Notes: a model not told the origin generated them from the sequence alone. A stretch of DNA of 64,000 nt from Acidicapsa acidisoli (GCF_025685625.1 NZ_JAGSYI010000004.1:682001-746000); one strand, 5' to 3'. Positions 28,792 to 38,357 are shown, counted from the stretch's first letter. A program made the numbers and translations.

Positions 28792-30267
28792 TTAGCGCCG
28801 CTCTTCAAGCAAATGAGCCACCCGTTCCGTGCTTACTCGCGCCCAGGCTGTGTTCGACGCAAAGCCGATAGCCAATACCACCGCACCGCACGCTGTCATC
28901 ACCCACCAGATTGCATGCGTCGCTGTGGAGAAGTCCATACCATGCACATGGCTTGCTGCCACCACCGTTCCCGATATTGCCACCCCCAGAGCTGCGCCCA
29001 CCTGCCGGCTGGTCGATGCAATGGCCGCTGCGACGCCCGCTTGCGACAGCGGCATTCCGGCTACTGCGCTGTTCGTGATGGCAGGATTCACCATGCCCAG
29101 CCCTACGCCGAAGAGCGCGTATACCGCCAGCAGCCAGCCCACCGGTGTTTGTTGATTCAGACTGGTCAGCATCGCCGTGCTGACCAGAAATCCCATGCCG
29201 GCAGCCAGCAGGGAAGGCTGTGGGCCGTAGCGTCCAACCAGCCGTCCTGACAATGGCGCACATACAATCATTGTTACCGCCAGCGGCAGTGTGAACAGCC
29301 CTGTATGAAAAGCGGAAAATCCACGCACCTGCTGCAGATACAGCGCGTTTAGAAAAAGAAAACCGGCAAAGCAGGAGAAGGCGCTCGGCCCCAATACTGT
29401 GGCACTGGAGAAGGGCACGCTGCGGAAGAAGCGCAGATCCAGCATCGGCTGGTTTCGCCGCTGCTCATACAGCACGAACGTCAAAAGAGCCAGGAACGCG
29501 GTTACAAAGAGACCCAGGATCAACTTTGAGTCCCAGCCGGCGTGCGGTCCTTCAATAACACCCCACGTCAGCGTTGCCAGCCCGATCAGCACCAGTGCCT
29601 GTCCCACCGGATCTAAGGCCCGCGGACGCGCCGCCTTCGACTCCGGCACAAACCGAGCTGCCAGGAGCGCCGCTATAATCCCAATCGGCACATTGATCCA
29701 GAAGATCGATCGCCATCCAATCGTCTCCGTCAGTGCCCCGCCGATCAGTGGCCCAATTCCCAGCGAGACGCCTGCCACCGCGCCCCAGATGCCCACCGCC
29801 CGCGCGCGCGCTTTCGGATCCGGAAATGCATTCGCAATAATCGACAGCGCCACGGGGTTCAGCATCGATGCTCCCAAGCCCTGCAGCGCTCGGAACCCGA
29901 TTAGCTGTTCAATCGTTCCCGACTGACTACACAGCAGCGAGCCGAGCGTGAACACACCCAGCCCGATTTGAAATACCCTCCGGCGCCCGAAGCGATCCGA
30001 CATCGAACCCGCCAGCATCAGGAAGCTCGCTACCACAAGCGTATAGGCGTCGAGAATCCACTGCAGCCCAGCCAGATGAGCATGCAAGTCTTTCTGGATC
30101 GAGGGCAGCGCGACGTTGACAATCGTCACGTCCATGCCCACGATCAACAGGCTCGTGCAGCAGATCGCCAGGATCAGGTTCCGATGCGTAGTATGCTTTG
30201 CGGGAGCAACAGCGGCAGTGCTCCCGGTGCCTGCAGTAGGAAAAGATCGGTTCTCAGTCTTCGGCAA
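28792..30267 (-). CDS. MFS multidrug exporter, DHA2 (EmrB/QacA-like) family
   Basis: An inner-membrane proton-driven drug exporter of 491 residues with 14 predicted helices. Signature motifs are motif D1 LLIVGMDVTIVNVALPSIQ in TM1, motif A (SMSDRFGRRRVF) in the TM2-3 loop, motif C-like GIWGAVAGVSLGIGPLIGG in TM5, and the TM7-8 linker LDLRFFRS. The start is a TTG with GGAG six bases upstream; no ATG is better placed. Just before the start lies a 15-bp perfect dyad that may be a repressor site. No adjacent membrane-fusion protein or TetR/MarR gene is present. Substrates cannot be predicted. Confidence 0.9.
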   Translation of the reverse strand: MPKTENRSFPTAGTGSTAAVAPAKHTTHRNLILAICCTSLLIVGMDVTIVNVALPSIQKDLHAHLAGLQWILDAYTLVVASFLMLAGSMSDRFGRRRVFQIGLGVFTLGSLLCSQSGTIEQLIGFRALQGLGASMLNPVALSIIANAFPDPKARARAVGIWGAVAGVSLGIGPLIGGALTETIGWRSIFWINVPIGIIAALLAARFVPESKAARPRALDPVGQALVLIGLATLTWGVIEGPHAGWDSKLILGLFVTAFLALLTFVLYEQRRNQPMLDLRFFRSVPFSSATVLGPSAFSCFAGFLFLNALYLQQVRGFSAFHTGLFTLPLAVTMIVCAPLSGRLVGRYGPQPSLLAAGMGFLVSTAMLTSLNQQTPVGWLLAVYALFGVGLGMVNPAITNSAVAGMPLSQAGVAAAIASTSRQVGAALGVAISGTVVAASHVHGMDFSTATHAIWWVMTACGAVVLAIGFASNTAWARVSTERVAHLLEERR

Positions 30268-30292
30268 GATATCTCCACTAACAAGAGATGCA

Positions 30293-30307
30293 CTCCGCGT
30301 CGCGGAG
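30293..30307. promoter_or_regulatory. Candidate operator dyad upstream of the MFS exporter
   Basis: CTCCGCG-T-CGCGGAG is a perfect 7-bp dyad around a single base, centred 33 bp upstream of the exporter's TTG start. Its symmetry and location fit a repressor site, but the regulator is not in the neighbourhood. Confidence 0.4.
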
Positions 30308-30557
30308 ATGAAAAAAGCTCCGCATGGTCCTTCCCCCTTTTGAAATCCTGTCGGCTATACCGCGCATCCCCCAAGCTCCACTCGTACTTTCAATCCAATG
30401 CATAATATGAACTCGTCGGCACTCGATGAGTGCCTTGGACTGATAGTGTTAACCACGGATATTGCCGTGACGGGGCGGGGCCGTTGCGGGCTTACAGAGA
30501 CTGATCCGTTGGCGATGCCCCCGGTTACGCCGGGCCAAGAATTGTCGTCTAAAAACT

Positions 30558-30950
30558 ATGCCGAACCAAACCGTAACACGCACCGTCGAATCGAATTCTG
30601 AGCCGATCGAGATCTACAACGTTCTGGCCCAAGTCAGCAACATTCCTAAGTGGGCGCCAGTCTTTGCCGACGCCATTGAACAAATCGATGACGCGCATTA
30701 CAGCGTCACAAAAAACGGCGAAATCTTCAACTTGGAAGTCTTCTTGCATCCGTCTGCTGGCACCGTGGATTACATCCGAGAGATGCCCAACAACAAGCGC
30801 GGCGGTGCTTACATCCGCGTAATACCACGTCCGCTCGGCGGAAGCGCCATCAGCATAACCGTGCCCATAGGTCCCAATACGAATGAATCCGACGTCGCAA
30901 GGACTCTTGAGCAGGAACTCGCAGACTTAATCCGACTTGCGCGAGCTTGA
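30558..30950 (+). CDS. SRPBCC/polyketide-cyclase-like small protein
   Basis: A 130-residue protein with the helix-grip SRPBCC pattern. It opens with TRTVESNSEPIEIYNVLAQV, then the usual IPKWAPVF motif (proline and Trp after the first helix), a run of antiparallel strands, and a long closing helix SDVARTLEQELADLIRLARA. Members of this fold bind hydrophobic ligands; no substrate can be named. It is short for the family but complete. The start has only a weak ribosome site. It stands alone, divergent from the exporter gene. Confidence 0.72.
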   Translation: MPNQTVTRTVESNSEPIEIYNVLAQVSNIPKWAPVFADAIEQIDDAHYSVTKNGEIFNLEVFLHPSAGTVDYIREMPNNKRGGAYIRVIPRPLGGSAISITVPIGPNTNESDVARTLEQELADLIRLARA

Positions 30951-31397
30951 TGGCGCAGGCAGCAGTGACGCGAAGGGCACATTGAGGCGGATCACCAGCT
31001 GCAATGACTGCGGCGGCGCATTGTAGGTAGGTGGCGCTAGCATGCTCTCGTCAAAACGAGCACAGAACTGCAGCGCCATCTTCTGCATATCATTGAAGCG
31101 GTGAAAACGTCCGCGCATTCGACTCAGGATAAGTCACGTCTTCGTCTAGAGTTCGAAGCTCGCCTTATACTTCCGGGTGCACGCCTCTTCTGAATCTGCC
31201 TCGATAATCCCGCCTAAATAACCTACATCTGATAATCGAAACTTATGTAAAGTAAAATTCACTATTGCTGATGTCCAGAACCCTCGCATGAGGGCGGAGA
31301 GCAAATTTCTATCTTGGTTAGAATTCAGGTATTGTTCGCTCATCCTGAGGCCTGTTTGAGCTAGGACGAGCGAACAAGGTGATGGAATAGTCGTGGA
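30951..31397. other. Intergenic gap between SRPBCC gene and glnII
   Basis: Two short minus-strand open frames (30927-31118 and 31146-31343) have no recognisable family, no ribosome site and no conserved composition. The gap contains the terminator-like hairpin listed at 31332-31377. Confidence 0.45.
31332..31377 (-). terminator. Hairpin downstream of glnII
   Basis: Arms TTGTTCGCTCATCC (31332-31345) and GGACGAGCGAACAA (31364-31377) pair at 13 of 14 positions across an 18-base loop, starting 21 bp after the glnII stop on the minus strand. No strong T-run follows. Confidence 0.55.
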
Positions 31398-32414
31398 TCA
31401 AGGCTTCGGGACACTATTAATCGTCTTCAGAATGCGCGAAACAATCTGATAAGGATCTCCCTCTGAGTTAGGTCGGCGATCTTCCAAGTAACCCTTATAG
31501 CCGTTCTTGATGAAATTGATAGGCATCCGGATCGAAGCGCCACGATCAGAAAGACCATAGCTGAACTTGTCGATCGCTTGTGTTTCGTGATGGCCTGTCA
31601 GGCGCAGGTGGTTATCCGGTCCGTATACGGCGATGTGCTCGGCAACGTTTTCGGAGAATGAACCCATCAGGGATTCGAAGTACTCTTTGCCTCCGACCTC
31701 GCGAAGGTACTTGGTCGAGAAGTTAGTGTGCATGCCAGACCCGTTCCAGTCACCCTTGATGGGCTTGCAGTGCAATTCGACATCCACTTCGTATTTTTCG
31801 CAAAGACGCATCATCAAATAGCGAGCGGTCCAGAGATCATCTGCGGCTTTCGCCGAGCCTTTGGCAAAGATCTGAAATTCCCATTGCCCCTTCGCGACTT
31901 CCGCGTTGATGCCTTCATGATTAATGCCCGCTGCAAGACAGAGTTCTAGATGCTCTTCAACGATTTGACGGGCCAAGCTTCCCATATATTTGTAGCCAAC
32001 ACCGCAGTAGTAGGGAAACTGGGGAATGCTGGGGTGGCCGTCTTTCGGAAATCCGAGAGGGCGACCATCTTTGAAAAGAAAGTACTCCTGTTCAAAGCCA
32101 ACCCAGAGATCAGGGTCATTCTCAATCGTCGCGCGTGCGTTAGTAGAGTGCGGAGTGCCATCGGCGTGAAGAACTTCGCTCAAGACGATATACGCGTTCT
32201 TACGGCTCGCGTCAGGATACAGAGCCACCGGCTTCAATACGCAGTCTGAACTCTTGCCCTCGGCCTGCATCGTCGAACTGCCGTCAAAGCCCCAATTGGG
32301 CAGGTCAGCAAGGGTAGGTGGAGTCTCAAATTCCTTGAGAAGCGTTTTCCCGCGCAGACCCGGAACGGGCGTCTTGCCGTCAAGCCAGACGTACTCCAGT
32401 TTGTACTTTGACAT
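31398..32414 (-). CDS. glnII: Glutamine synthetase, type II (GSII)
   Basis: ATP-dependent condensation of ammonium with glutamate in the cytoplasm. At 338 residues it is the length of GSII, not the roughly 470-residue GlnA. The start is the ATG at 32414 after AGAGGAG; the fold begins at once with YKLEYVWLDGKTPVPGLRGK. Diagnostic motifs are LPNWGFDGSSTMQAEGKSSD, the metal-binding WVGFEQEYFLF, INAEVAKGQWEFQI and HCKPIKGDWNGSGMHTNFST. The C-terminal SIRMPINFIKNGYKGYLEDR contains the catalytic Arg region and YLEDRRP. Upstream on the same strand are a Ser/Thr kinase, a PP2C phosphatase, an amino-acid permease and a porin, which together suggest uptake-linked nitrogen assimilation. GSII is not regulated by adenylylation, so control by the neighbouring kinase and phosphatase is an attractive but unproven idea. 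Confidence 0.95.
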   Translation of the reverse strand: MSKYKLEYVWLDGKTPVPGLRGKTLLKEFETPPTLADLPNWGFDGSSTMQAEGKSSDCVLKPVALYPDASRKNAYIVLSEVLHADGTPHSTNARATIENDPDLWVGFEQEYFLFKDGRPLGFPKDGHPSIPQFPYYCGVGYKYMGSLARQIVEEHLELCLAAGINHEGINAEVAKGQWEFQIFAKGSAKAADDLWTARYLMMRLCEKYEVDVELHCKPIKGDWNGSGMHTNFSTKYLREVGGKEYFESLMGSFSENVAEHIAVYGPDNHLRLTGHHETQAIDKFSYGLSDRGASIRMPINFIKNGYKGYLEDRRPNSEGDPYQIVSRILKTINSVPKP

Positions 32415-32514
32415 AAATCTCCTCTGTGATTGTGAAGGGAATCTACACCCTCTAAGCCTAGGATTCGAGACATAAAGAACCCATGAAGATTTAGGAAGAC
32501 ATCCCACCGACTGC

Positions 32515-33489
32515 TCAGCGGTGATGAGCCAGAAGATACATCAGCAAGAGAAGCGCAACGGGAATCATCGCCAATCCGCCGTAGTAGACCATCTTTCGAG
32601 AGAGGTGAGATTTCCGCTTGCTCCAATCTGTCACTTCCGCGCGGTCTGCGACTCCGACTTGATCCAGGTGTTGCAGGTCCCGTCCAAACTCGTGCGCATT
32701 CGGGTACCGATTGGTAGGTTCGCGTTCCAGAGCGCGATATATAACCTCCTGCAGTTCAAGGCTGATGGACGGGTCTGCGATCCGCGGCGGGATAGGGTGG
32801 TTTATCAGGCGGTCATTCATAACAGCCAATGGCGATGGGCCGGAAAAGGGAGTTTTGGCGGTCAGCATCTCGTAGAGGATCACCCCCATTGCATAGATGT
32901 CTGACCGGCGATCGCCACGCTTGCCCTTGACCTGCTCTGGAGAAATGTAATCCGGAGTTCCGAGAGCAGCCGTGAAATTAGCATAAGTCAGGCGCTTCGC
33001 CGAAGAATCGCCTGCAATTCCAAAATCGATAAGCTTGATGTTGTCATCCTCGTCCACCATGATGTTCTCCGGCTTCAAGTCGCGGTGGACGATGCCGTTG
33101 GCATGAATGTACTCCAACGCCTCCAGAATGCCGACTGCAATGCGGATGGCGCGATCATGCGGCAGTCTCGATTCCGAGAGAATTTTGCGCAGTGGGCGGC
33201 CGTCGCACCACTCCATGACCATGTAAATGCGCGATCGCTTCTCACCGCCGAATACGCGCATAACCTTCGGATGATTAAGCTTTTCTCCAATGTCCGCTTC
33301 ACGCTTAAATCGATCGAATAGAAGAACGTCGGCTTCCATGTCTGGATGTGGAATCTTTAGCGCAACTACGCGGTTATCGCGCACATCAAGGGCGCGAAAT
33401 ATGGATGCCATTCCACTACGGGCCACCGGTGACTCGATGCGGTAGGAATCAATCTGCGAACCGATTTCAATCGTGTCGTGTAAACCCAT
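32515..33489 (-). CDS. Hanks-type Ser/Thr protein kinase with C-terminal membrane anchor
   Basis: A 324-residue kinase. The catalytic domain (about 12-270) has a degenerate Gly loop (VARSGMASIFRA), Lys in VVALKIPH, the catalytic loop IVHRDLKPENIM, DFG in IDFGIAG and the activation-segment end GTPDYISPEQVKG, followed by DIYAMGVILYEML. Apart from the loop, all key residues are present, so it should be active. A single helix at about 300-320 (MIPVALLLLMYLLAHH) anchors it, leaving almost no extracellular part, so it senses no external ligand by PASTA or similar domains. A PP2C phosphatase gene lies 142 bp upstream and glnII 100 bp downstream on the same strand. Together they form a reversible phosphorylation pair. 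Confidence 0.93.
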   Translation of the reverse strand: MGLHDTIEIGSQIDSYRIESPVARSGMASIFRALDVRDNRVVALKIPHPDMEADVLLFDRFKREADIGEKLNHPKVMRVFGGEKRSRIYMVMEWCDGRPLRKILSESRLPHDRAIRIAVGILEALEYIHANGIVHRDLKPENIMVDEDDNIKLIDFGIAGDSSAKRLTYANFTAALGTPDYISPEQVKGKRGDRRSDIYAMGVILYEMLTAKTPFSGPSPLAVMNDRLINHPIPPRIADPSISLELQEVIYRALEREPTNRYPNAHEFGRDLQHLDQVGVADRAEVTDWSKRKSHLSRKMVYYGGLAMIPVALLLLMYLLAHHR

Positions 33490-33631
33490 TCGATCTCATG
33501 CCCCAAGCTCTCTTCAATGTATCGGAAAAAATGGTTTTAGCCGCGCCCCACTTGCCAAGCGCCCGATGTCAATCCTGCCTGCCATCTCTCATCAGCTTTC
33601 CTTGGAATATCTTCAGGAAACTCCGATCTCG

Positions 33632-34468
33632 TCAGGATGGAAGGAAATAGGGACGACCACGATACATTCCCACTTTCTCTACCGAACAAACGCGGATAAC
33701 CATGGCGGTAGTATTGTCGGAGCCGTCACTTTCCACAGCGGTCGCCACCAGTTCGCGAGCAATCTCGTCCATATCCTTTGTTTGACAAACGATGCTCGCG
33801 ATCGCCCCTTCCTCCATTCTCCCATGAAGACCATCCGAACAAAGTACGAGAGTGTCTCCGGCCATCACCGAAAGAGCCGTTGTGTCAACCGGGATGAATA
33901 GTTCCGGTCCAAGCGAACGAATGAGAATGTGCCGCGACTCCGACACAGCCATTTCCTTCGCGGTAATCAAACCCAGCTTTCTCTGCTCGTTAACCCAGGT
34001 ATGATCCTGAGTGACAAAGTGGACCATGCCATCGCGGATTAGATAACATCGAGAATCGCCGACGTGGGAAACGACAGCTTGATCATAGCGAAGAGCACAA
34101 AGCACAAGCGTTGTAGCAATCTTTTTGCCGCGGCGATCCGGAGTCAGCGTCACATCATGGACAGCAGAATTTGCGTGTTGTACAAGTCTGGGCAACAGAC
34201 TCACCAGGAGAGTTCCTTCCTGTGCTTTGGCGAATCCTTCGGTGACTGTGGCAATCGCCGTAGCCGACGCTACTTCCCCAAACTCATAACCACCTAAGCC
34301 GTCGGCCACAGCAAACAAATAGCCATGAGATCGCAATTGTTGGCGCGAAACGGGGACGAAGGAGCCCATCGCGTCTTCATTGTTCGTTCTTACTTTGCCG
34401 GGATCGGTTGCTTGGCCAAAGATAACATCCAACATGGGCTCTGACACCTGAAACAAATTCCGATTCAC
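33632..34468 (-). CDS. PP2C-family Ser/Thr protein phosphatase
   Basis: A metal-dependent phosphatase of 278 residues that probably reverses the action of the adjacent kinase. The metal-coordinating motifs are all present: VRTNNEDAMG, FAVADGLGGYEFGE, SHVGDSRCYL, LVLCSDGLHG and the closing SDNTTAMVIRV. There is no signal peptide or TM helix, so it is cytoplasmic. The start at 34468 gives a 12-residue leader before the fold; an inner Met (MLDVIFGQ) is also possible. Kinase/PP2C adjacency resembles PrkC/PrpC pairs. The gene is flanked by an APC-type permease upstream and the kinase downstream, all on the minus strand. Confidence 0.93.
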   Translation of the reverse strand: MNRNLFQVSEPMLDVIFGQATDPGKVRTNNEDAMGSFVPVSRQQLRSHGYLFAVADGLGGYEFGEVASATAIATVTEGFAKAQEGTLLVSLLPRLVQHANSAVHDVTLTPDRRGKKIATTLVLCALRYDQAVVSHVGDSRCYLIRDGMVHFVTQDHTWVNEQRKLGLITAKEMAVSESRHILIRSLGPELFIPVDTTALSVMAGDTLVLCSDGLHGRMEEGAIASIVCQTKDMDEIARELVATAVESDGSDNTTAMVIRVCSVEKVGMYRGRPYFLPS

Positions 34469-34601
34469 AATCAGTGAGGCGCTGAACAGCCTGAGAATGT
34501 CGCTCTTAAAGAATCACAGGGTGATCCCTCTCAACTCCGCCCCGAACAAAGAGAATGAGAGGTCCACCCGATGATTGCTTTGGATCAGCCTTAAAAAGGG
34601 G

Positions 34602-36380
34602 TCACCTTGATTCGAGAAGCACAGTTTTTCCTTTGACCTTGGAAGAGCGAATGAAATAAATCGCTCCGTAAATGCCCCAGATCGCGGAGATTCCCAATGC
34701 CAGCAGCGGTTCCTTTGAAGTTCCGTAACCCATGAATGGACCAATCAGATAAAACGCCATGCAGACCAGATTTGCAATTAGACCGAAACCCGGAATAAGC
34801 AGGTGTCTGACTACGCTGTAGTCGGGGCGCTTGTTGAAGGCTACGATGCAAAGGAAACAACTGAGCGCATACAGAATAAATGTGCCGAAGTTGGAGGTGA
34901 GTGTAATGGTGAGCAGAGAATTGGGAAGCGCCGCCAACGTATCGTGGTTGGAGTAACCAAAGCTGGAGAAGATGCCATGAGGCAATGCGGCAATGGTCGC
35001 GTCCGTCGGTGCGCTGCCGTCGGCAAAGACCAACGAGACCGCCAAAACTCCGAGCACCGCGGAAATGACGGCCAGAGTCCAGATCGCACTGCGAGGCGTC
35101 AGAGACTCAGCATGGAGAATCCCAAAATGTTCCGGCGCCTCATTATCCTTGCCCATCGCATAGGTCACTCGCGCGCCAGTGTTCATGCACGACAGTGTTG
35201 TACCGATTAATGCCAGGAAGACGGTGATTGCCTCGCCCAGCATAAAATACTTGCCGTGTCCCTGGCCGAGAAGCGCGTCGCCGACCATGATCATCATGTC
35301 GCCTATCGGAGCTGCCGAGCCAGCAGCGCTCTGCATCGTGTAACCGGAATTGAGGAAGTAGTTAGCCGCGAAATACTCTATCAGGTAACACATCAGTCCT
35401 TGAATCAAAAGCGAAGCAATGACCGCGATGGGAATGTGCTTCGTCGGGTTCAGAGCCTCCCCTCCCATCGAAGTCACCGATTCGAATCCCACCAGGATCA
35501 GAATGGCCACCGTAGCCTGTATGAATACCCAACTGAAACTGTGCGGAGACACTACAGAAGCTGCAGTTCCGTGTGTAAGAAAATTACCGGTGCTGTCTTT
35601 TTCAGGATAAGTGACCACATAAGGTAGGGGTTTACCTGCAGTATCAAGCAGCGGTTGAGGCGTTCCGCTGCCATCTCGGATCGTTGTGCCGTCTTTCGGG
35701 TTGGTGGCAAACTGGTAGGTGTAAGTGGACAGTGTTTGCGCGTCATACTGGAAGCCGGTGCTGCCAGATGGATGATTGACGCGGTAGCCAAGAGCCAACA
35801 CGCTGAATACCAAAAGCGCTGAGATCTGAACAACATTGATAGCCAGATTGACCGCTGTTGATGCGCCAGCACCTTTCTGAGCGATCCACGCGACGAAAAA
35901 CGAGAAGATGACTGCTACAAGAGCCATAAAGACTGGCCCAGGATTGGAACCGCTAATGAAGTTTGGATACAAGAATCCGACCACGTATCCAACGAATATT
36001 CCGGTAGTGGCAACCATCACTCCGGGATATACCCAGTAATAGAGGTGTGAGCCCCAGCCTACGATGAACTTGGCAACGCGGGCATACTTGAATGCCTTGT
36101 CTTTCGACAGCAACGCTTGTTCGGCGTAATAGTAGCTTGAACCTGTGCCCGGATAAAGCTTCGAAATCTCCGCGTAAGCAACGGCCGTCGCAAGGCAAAG
36201 CAGGAGGGCCAGAAAGATACCCCACCACATGGCCGGCGCAGTTGTTGGTGTGCCGGTTGTTGCCTGGATAAAGAAGGTTAGCCAAAGGAAAGCGCCAGGA
36301 GCGATAAGCGCCATTGCGTTGCTGGTAAGCCCTGTAAGGCCCAGCGTGGCCTTCATCTCGGGTGCTTTTTGTTCTGCCAT
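34602..36380 (-). CDS. APC-superfamily amino-acid permease
   Basis: An inner-membrane transporter of 592 residues. The start chosen is MAEQKAPEMK (ATG 36380), seven bases after AGGAG. The first half has the APC fold start (LTGLTSNAMALIAPGAFLWL) and the LYPGTGSSYYYAEQAL loop after TM2. The TM6-type helix is ILILVGFESVTSMGGEALNP. About 12-13 helices are predicted. A long extracytoplasmic loop of about 90 residues (around 215-300; Thr/Pro-rich) is unusual for the superfamily. The substrate is probably an amino acid or amine, given glnII in the same gene group, but the sequence alone does not fix it. Confidence 0.87.
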   Translation of the reverse strand: MAEQKAPEMKATLGLTGLTSNAMALIAPGAFLWLTFFIQATTGTPTTAPAMWWGIFLALLLCLATAVAYAEISKLYPGTGSSYYYAEQALLSKDKAFKYARVAKFIVGWGSHLYYWVYPGVMVATTGIFVGYVVGFLYPNFISGSNPGPVFMALVAVIFSFFVAWIAQKGAGASTAVNLAINVVQISALLVFSVLALGYRVNHPSGSTGFQYDAQTLSTYTYQFATNPKDGTTIRDGSGTPQPLLDTAGKPLPYVVTYPEKDSTGNFLTHGTAASVVSPHSFSWVFIQATVAILILVGFESVTSMGGEALNPTKHIPIAVIASLLIQGLMCYLIEYFAANYFLNSGYTMQSAAGSAAPIGDMMIMVGDALLGQGHGKYFMLGEAITVFLALIGTTLSCMNTGARVTYAMGKDNEAPEHFGILHAESLTPRSAIWTLAVISAVLGVLAVSLVFADGSAPTDATIAALPHGIFSSFGYSNHDTLAALPNSLLTITLTSNFGTFILYALSCFLCIVAFNKRPDYSVVRHLLIPGFGLIANLVCMAFYLIGPFMGYGTSKEPLLALGISAIWGIYGAIYFIRSSKVKGKTVLLESR

Positions 36381-36525
36381 GAGCATTCTCCTGAAATTCG
36401 AAGTTTGAAGGGCTGGTCCCGGCGAATTGCTATCCGGGAAACTCGTCGGATCCGCCCGCTTCTTTCGAAATCAAACCGGGCCGATAAGAAATACCTGTTG
36501 TTGGAAGTGAGCGGATGAGCAGGCG

Positions 36526-37779
36526 TTAACGCTTGGGCCCGAAGAAGGCCACAAAGCCAGCTGTAACAGTCGTCTGGCCCTTTACGCCTCCACTGGCGGA
36601 GTCGTTCGGAAGAACCGTGACGATATCATTACCCTTATGGAAGAAAGGTTCCGATGACCAGTCATGTCGGACTTCCAGTCGTGCCAGAAGACCCTCCACC
36701 CACTTGTATTCGTAGGTTCCAGTAACTTCCTGCACATCCTGGCTGACGCCTGTTGCAAATCCATTCGGGTCTGTGAAGTATTCGTAACGTGCGGCAAAAG
36801 CAACTTTCGCGGTGACCTGATCCTTAGCGCCAAAAGCAACACCCTGCCAATGCTTCAAGATGGTGTCGCCAACACCGGCAACGATCGAATCCTGGTTCAG
36901 TCCGTAGTCATAATTGACGAGGAAGTTGAACTTCCCCGCCAGCGTAGTCAAAAAGGTAGTGTCGATCAAATTACGGTAGCCATTCTGAGTGTTGGCATTT
37001 TCGGGCCCCGTATAGAAGTTCACGTTCCAGGAATATTTGGGCTTGACGTAAGCGCTGGTTATACCCACAGTCACCCCTCCGTTGTTCTTGGTGACGTTGT
37101 TCCAGCCATTCACTAATTGGAGACCCGCCGTCCAAGTCTTGGTCACCGGAAGAGAGGAACGAAGCCCAAAGTGGAAATATGGAATGGCCAAAGTGAAGAG
37201 GAGACCGCGAGAATAATTCCAGTCATCCTTTGACTCGATGACTTCAGCACCTGCTGAGGTCACAAACTTGCCGAAGTCCATTTCCAAGCCTTTGGCCTTG
37301 ATTGGCTTGAAGCTGAGAAACGCCTGTTCGAGATAGTTGCCCTCTCCACCTGAGTTGGGCCCAGGAGCGTTGATCAGAGTATTGGTACGTCCGTAAAGAA
37401 AGTCGATATGGGCGCCAACGGGATCTGGATCATGATTTATAGAGAGTTTAGCTGCGCTCAGACTAAATTGGTCCGTCTTGTCATTAAAGTCATACAGATC
37501 GTTCACTTGCCCGTTGGCGGCGTCGCTTGGACGGTTTGCATTGTAACTGTAGTAGCCATCAATTAACCCGGTGATGTCCATTGGCCCCACGCTCCAGGTT
37601 GGAGCTGCTGGCGCGGCATCGGCCGGAGCGGCTGGTGCTTGTGTTGTAGGCGGAGCAGTCGCAGGTGCGGATGCCGGGGCTGAAGCAGCCGGAGTTGTCG
37701 TTTGTGCCGATGCCATGAATGCCATGCTCATAACGACTCCAATTCCCCACTGCAACACGCGAGTCAAATTCAAATTCAT
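36526..37779 (-). CDS. Outer-membrane porin, BBP2/OmpL-like
   Basis: A predicted beta-barrel porin of 417 residues. GGGAGG lies nine bases before the ATG. The signal peptide ends at ASA-Q (about residue 25). An Ala/Pro/Thr linker follows (about 26-60), then ITGLIDGYYSYNANRPSD, the typical first strand of the putative beta-barrel porin-2 family. The barrel continues with alternating strands (AKLSINHDPDPVGAHIDFLY) and ends in VAFFGPKR. The terminal residue is Arg rather than Phe, which is seen in this family. As first gene of the minus-strand group with the APC permease, it may let amino acids or other small nitrogen compounds cross the outer membrane (inference). Confidence 0.85.
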   Translation of the reverse strand: MNLNLTRVLQWGIGVVMSMAFMASAQTTTPAASAPASAPATAPPTTQAPAAPADAAPAAPTWSVGPMDITGLIDGYYSYNANRPSDAANGQVNDLYDFNDKTDQFSLSAAKLSINHDPDPVGAHIDFLYGRTNTLINAPGPNSGGEGNYLEQAFLSFKPIKAKGLEMDFGKFVTSAGAEVIESKDDWNYSRGLLFTLAIPYFHFGLRSSLPVTKTWTAGLQLVNGWNNVTKNNGGVTVGITSAYVKPKYSWNVNFYTGPENANTQNGYRNLIDTTFLTTLAGKFNFLVNYDYGLNQDSIVAGVGDTILKHWQGVAFGAKDQVTAKVAFAARYEYFTDPNGFATGVSQDVQEVTGTYEYKWVEGLLARLEVRHDWSSEPFFHKGNDIVTVLPNDSASGGVKGQTTVTAGFVAFFGPKR

Positions 37780-38357
37780 AAAAGTGATTCCTCCCGAAAG
37801 GTCATGAAGTGCGGATTGCGAGGTGCGCGTTCAACGAAAAGGTGAGACAGAGCTGAACATCGTAGATATGTCAACTGCACTTGTTGAACTGTCCGGTCTT
37901 CGCGGTCAAACTGAAGCGCAGAAACGCCCGCAGGGGCTGAGCGAAGAGTTTGCGCGCCCCGATAGATCGAACCGTTTGCTGCGGATTGAACTTAGGGTTG
38001 CAAACAGCACATAAAGAAACCGTGAAGATCCTGAAAAGAGACTCTGATCTTGTTTGCTGTCGACATCCGGCTTAGGGAGGAGGAAATTCGTGAATTTCGA
38101 GGCGTAAAAGACTTTGCCAAGCCGAAATTGTGAATTTTCTATGAACTAATAAATAAGAAATGCATATAATTACTGTTAAAATTCCGTTGTGTTTTCATCA
38201 CAATAAAATTTAGTACATTGCCTGACGATTCTTGGTGGCACTTCTGTAATTCAAAGAATTTGGCTATGGACAGACTTGCTAAGCAGCTCGCGAATCGCCC
38301 GGTCGCTCGCCTGTTCGCACCGTTTTTCAAAATCAGAATGGAAAGGTTGAACGCCAG
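37780..38357. promoter_or_regulatory. Divergent regulatory gap, AT-rich core
   Basis: A 578-bp region between the porin gene (minus) and the KdpD-like kinase gene (plus), with no supported gene. Bases 38110-38220 are far richer in A and T than the surroundings, as expected for promoters. No sigma-54 (TGGCA-N-TTGC) match was found despite the nitrogen theme. Confidence 0.5.

Noticed and set aside
30927-31343. Two short minus-strand open frames downstream of glnII
   Set aside because: No start context or family; one overlaps the end of the SRPBCC gene.
37780-38357. Sigma-54 promoter for the nitrogen-related group
   Set aside because: The closest match (TGGCAC at about 38234) lacks the TTGC element at the right spacing.
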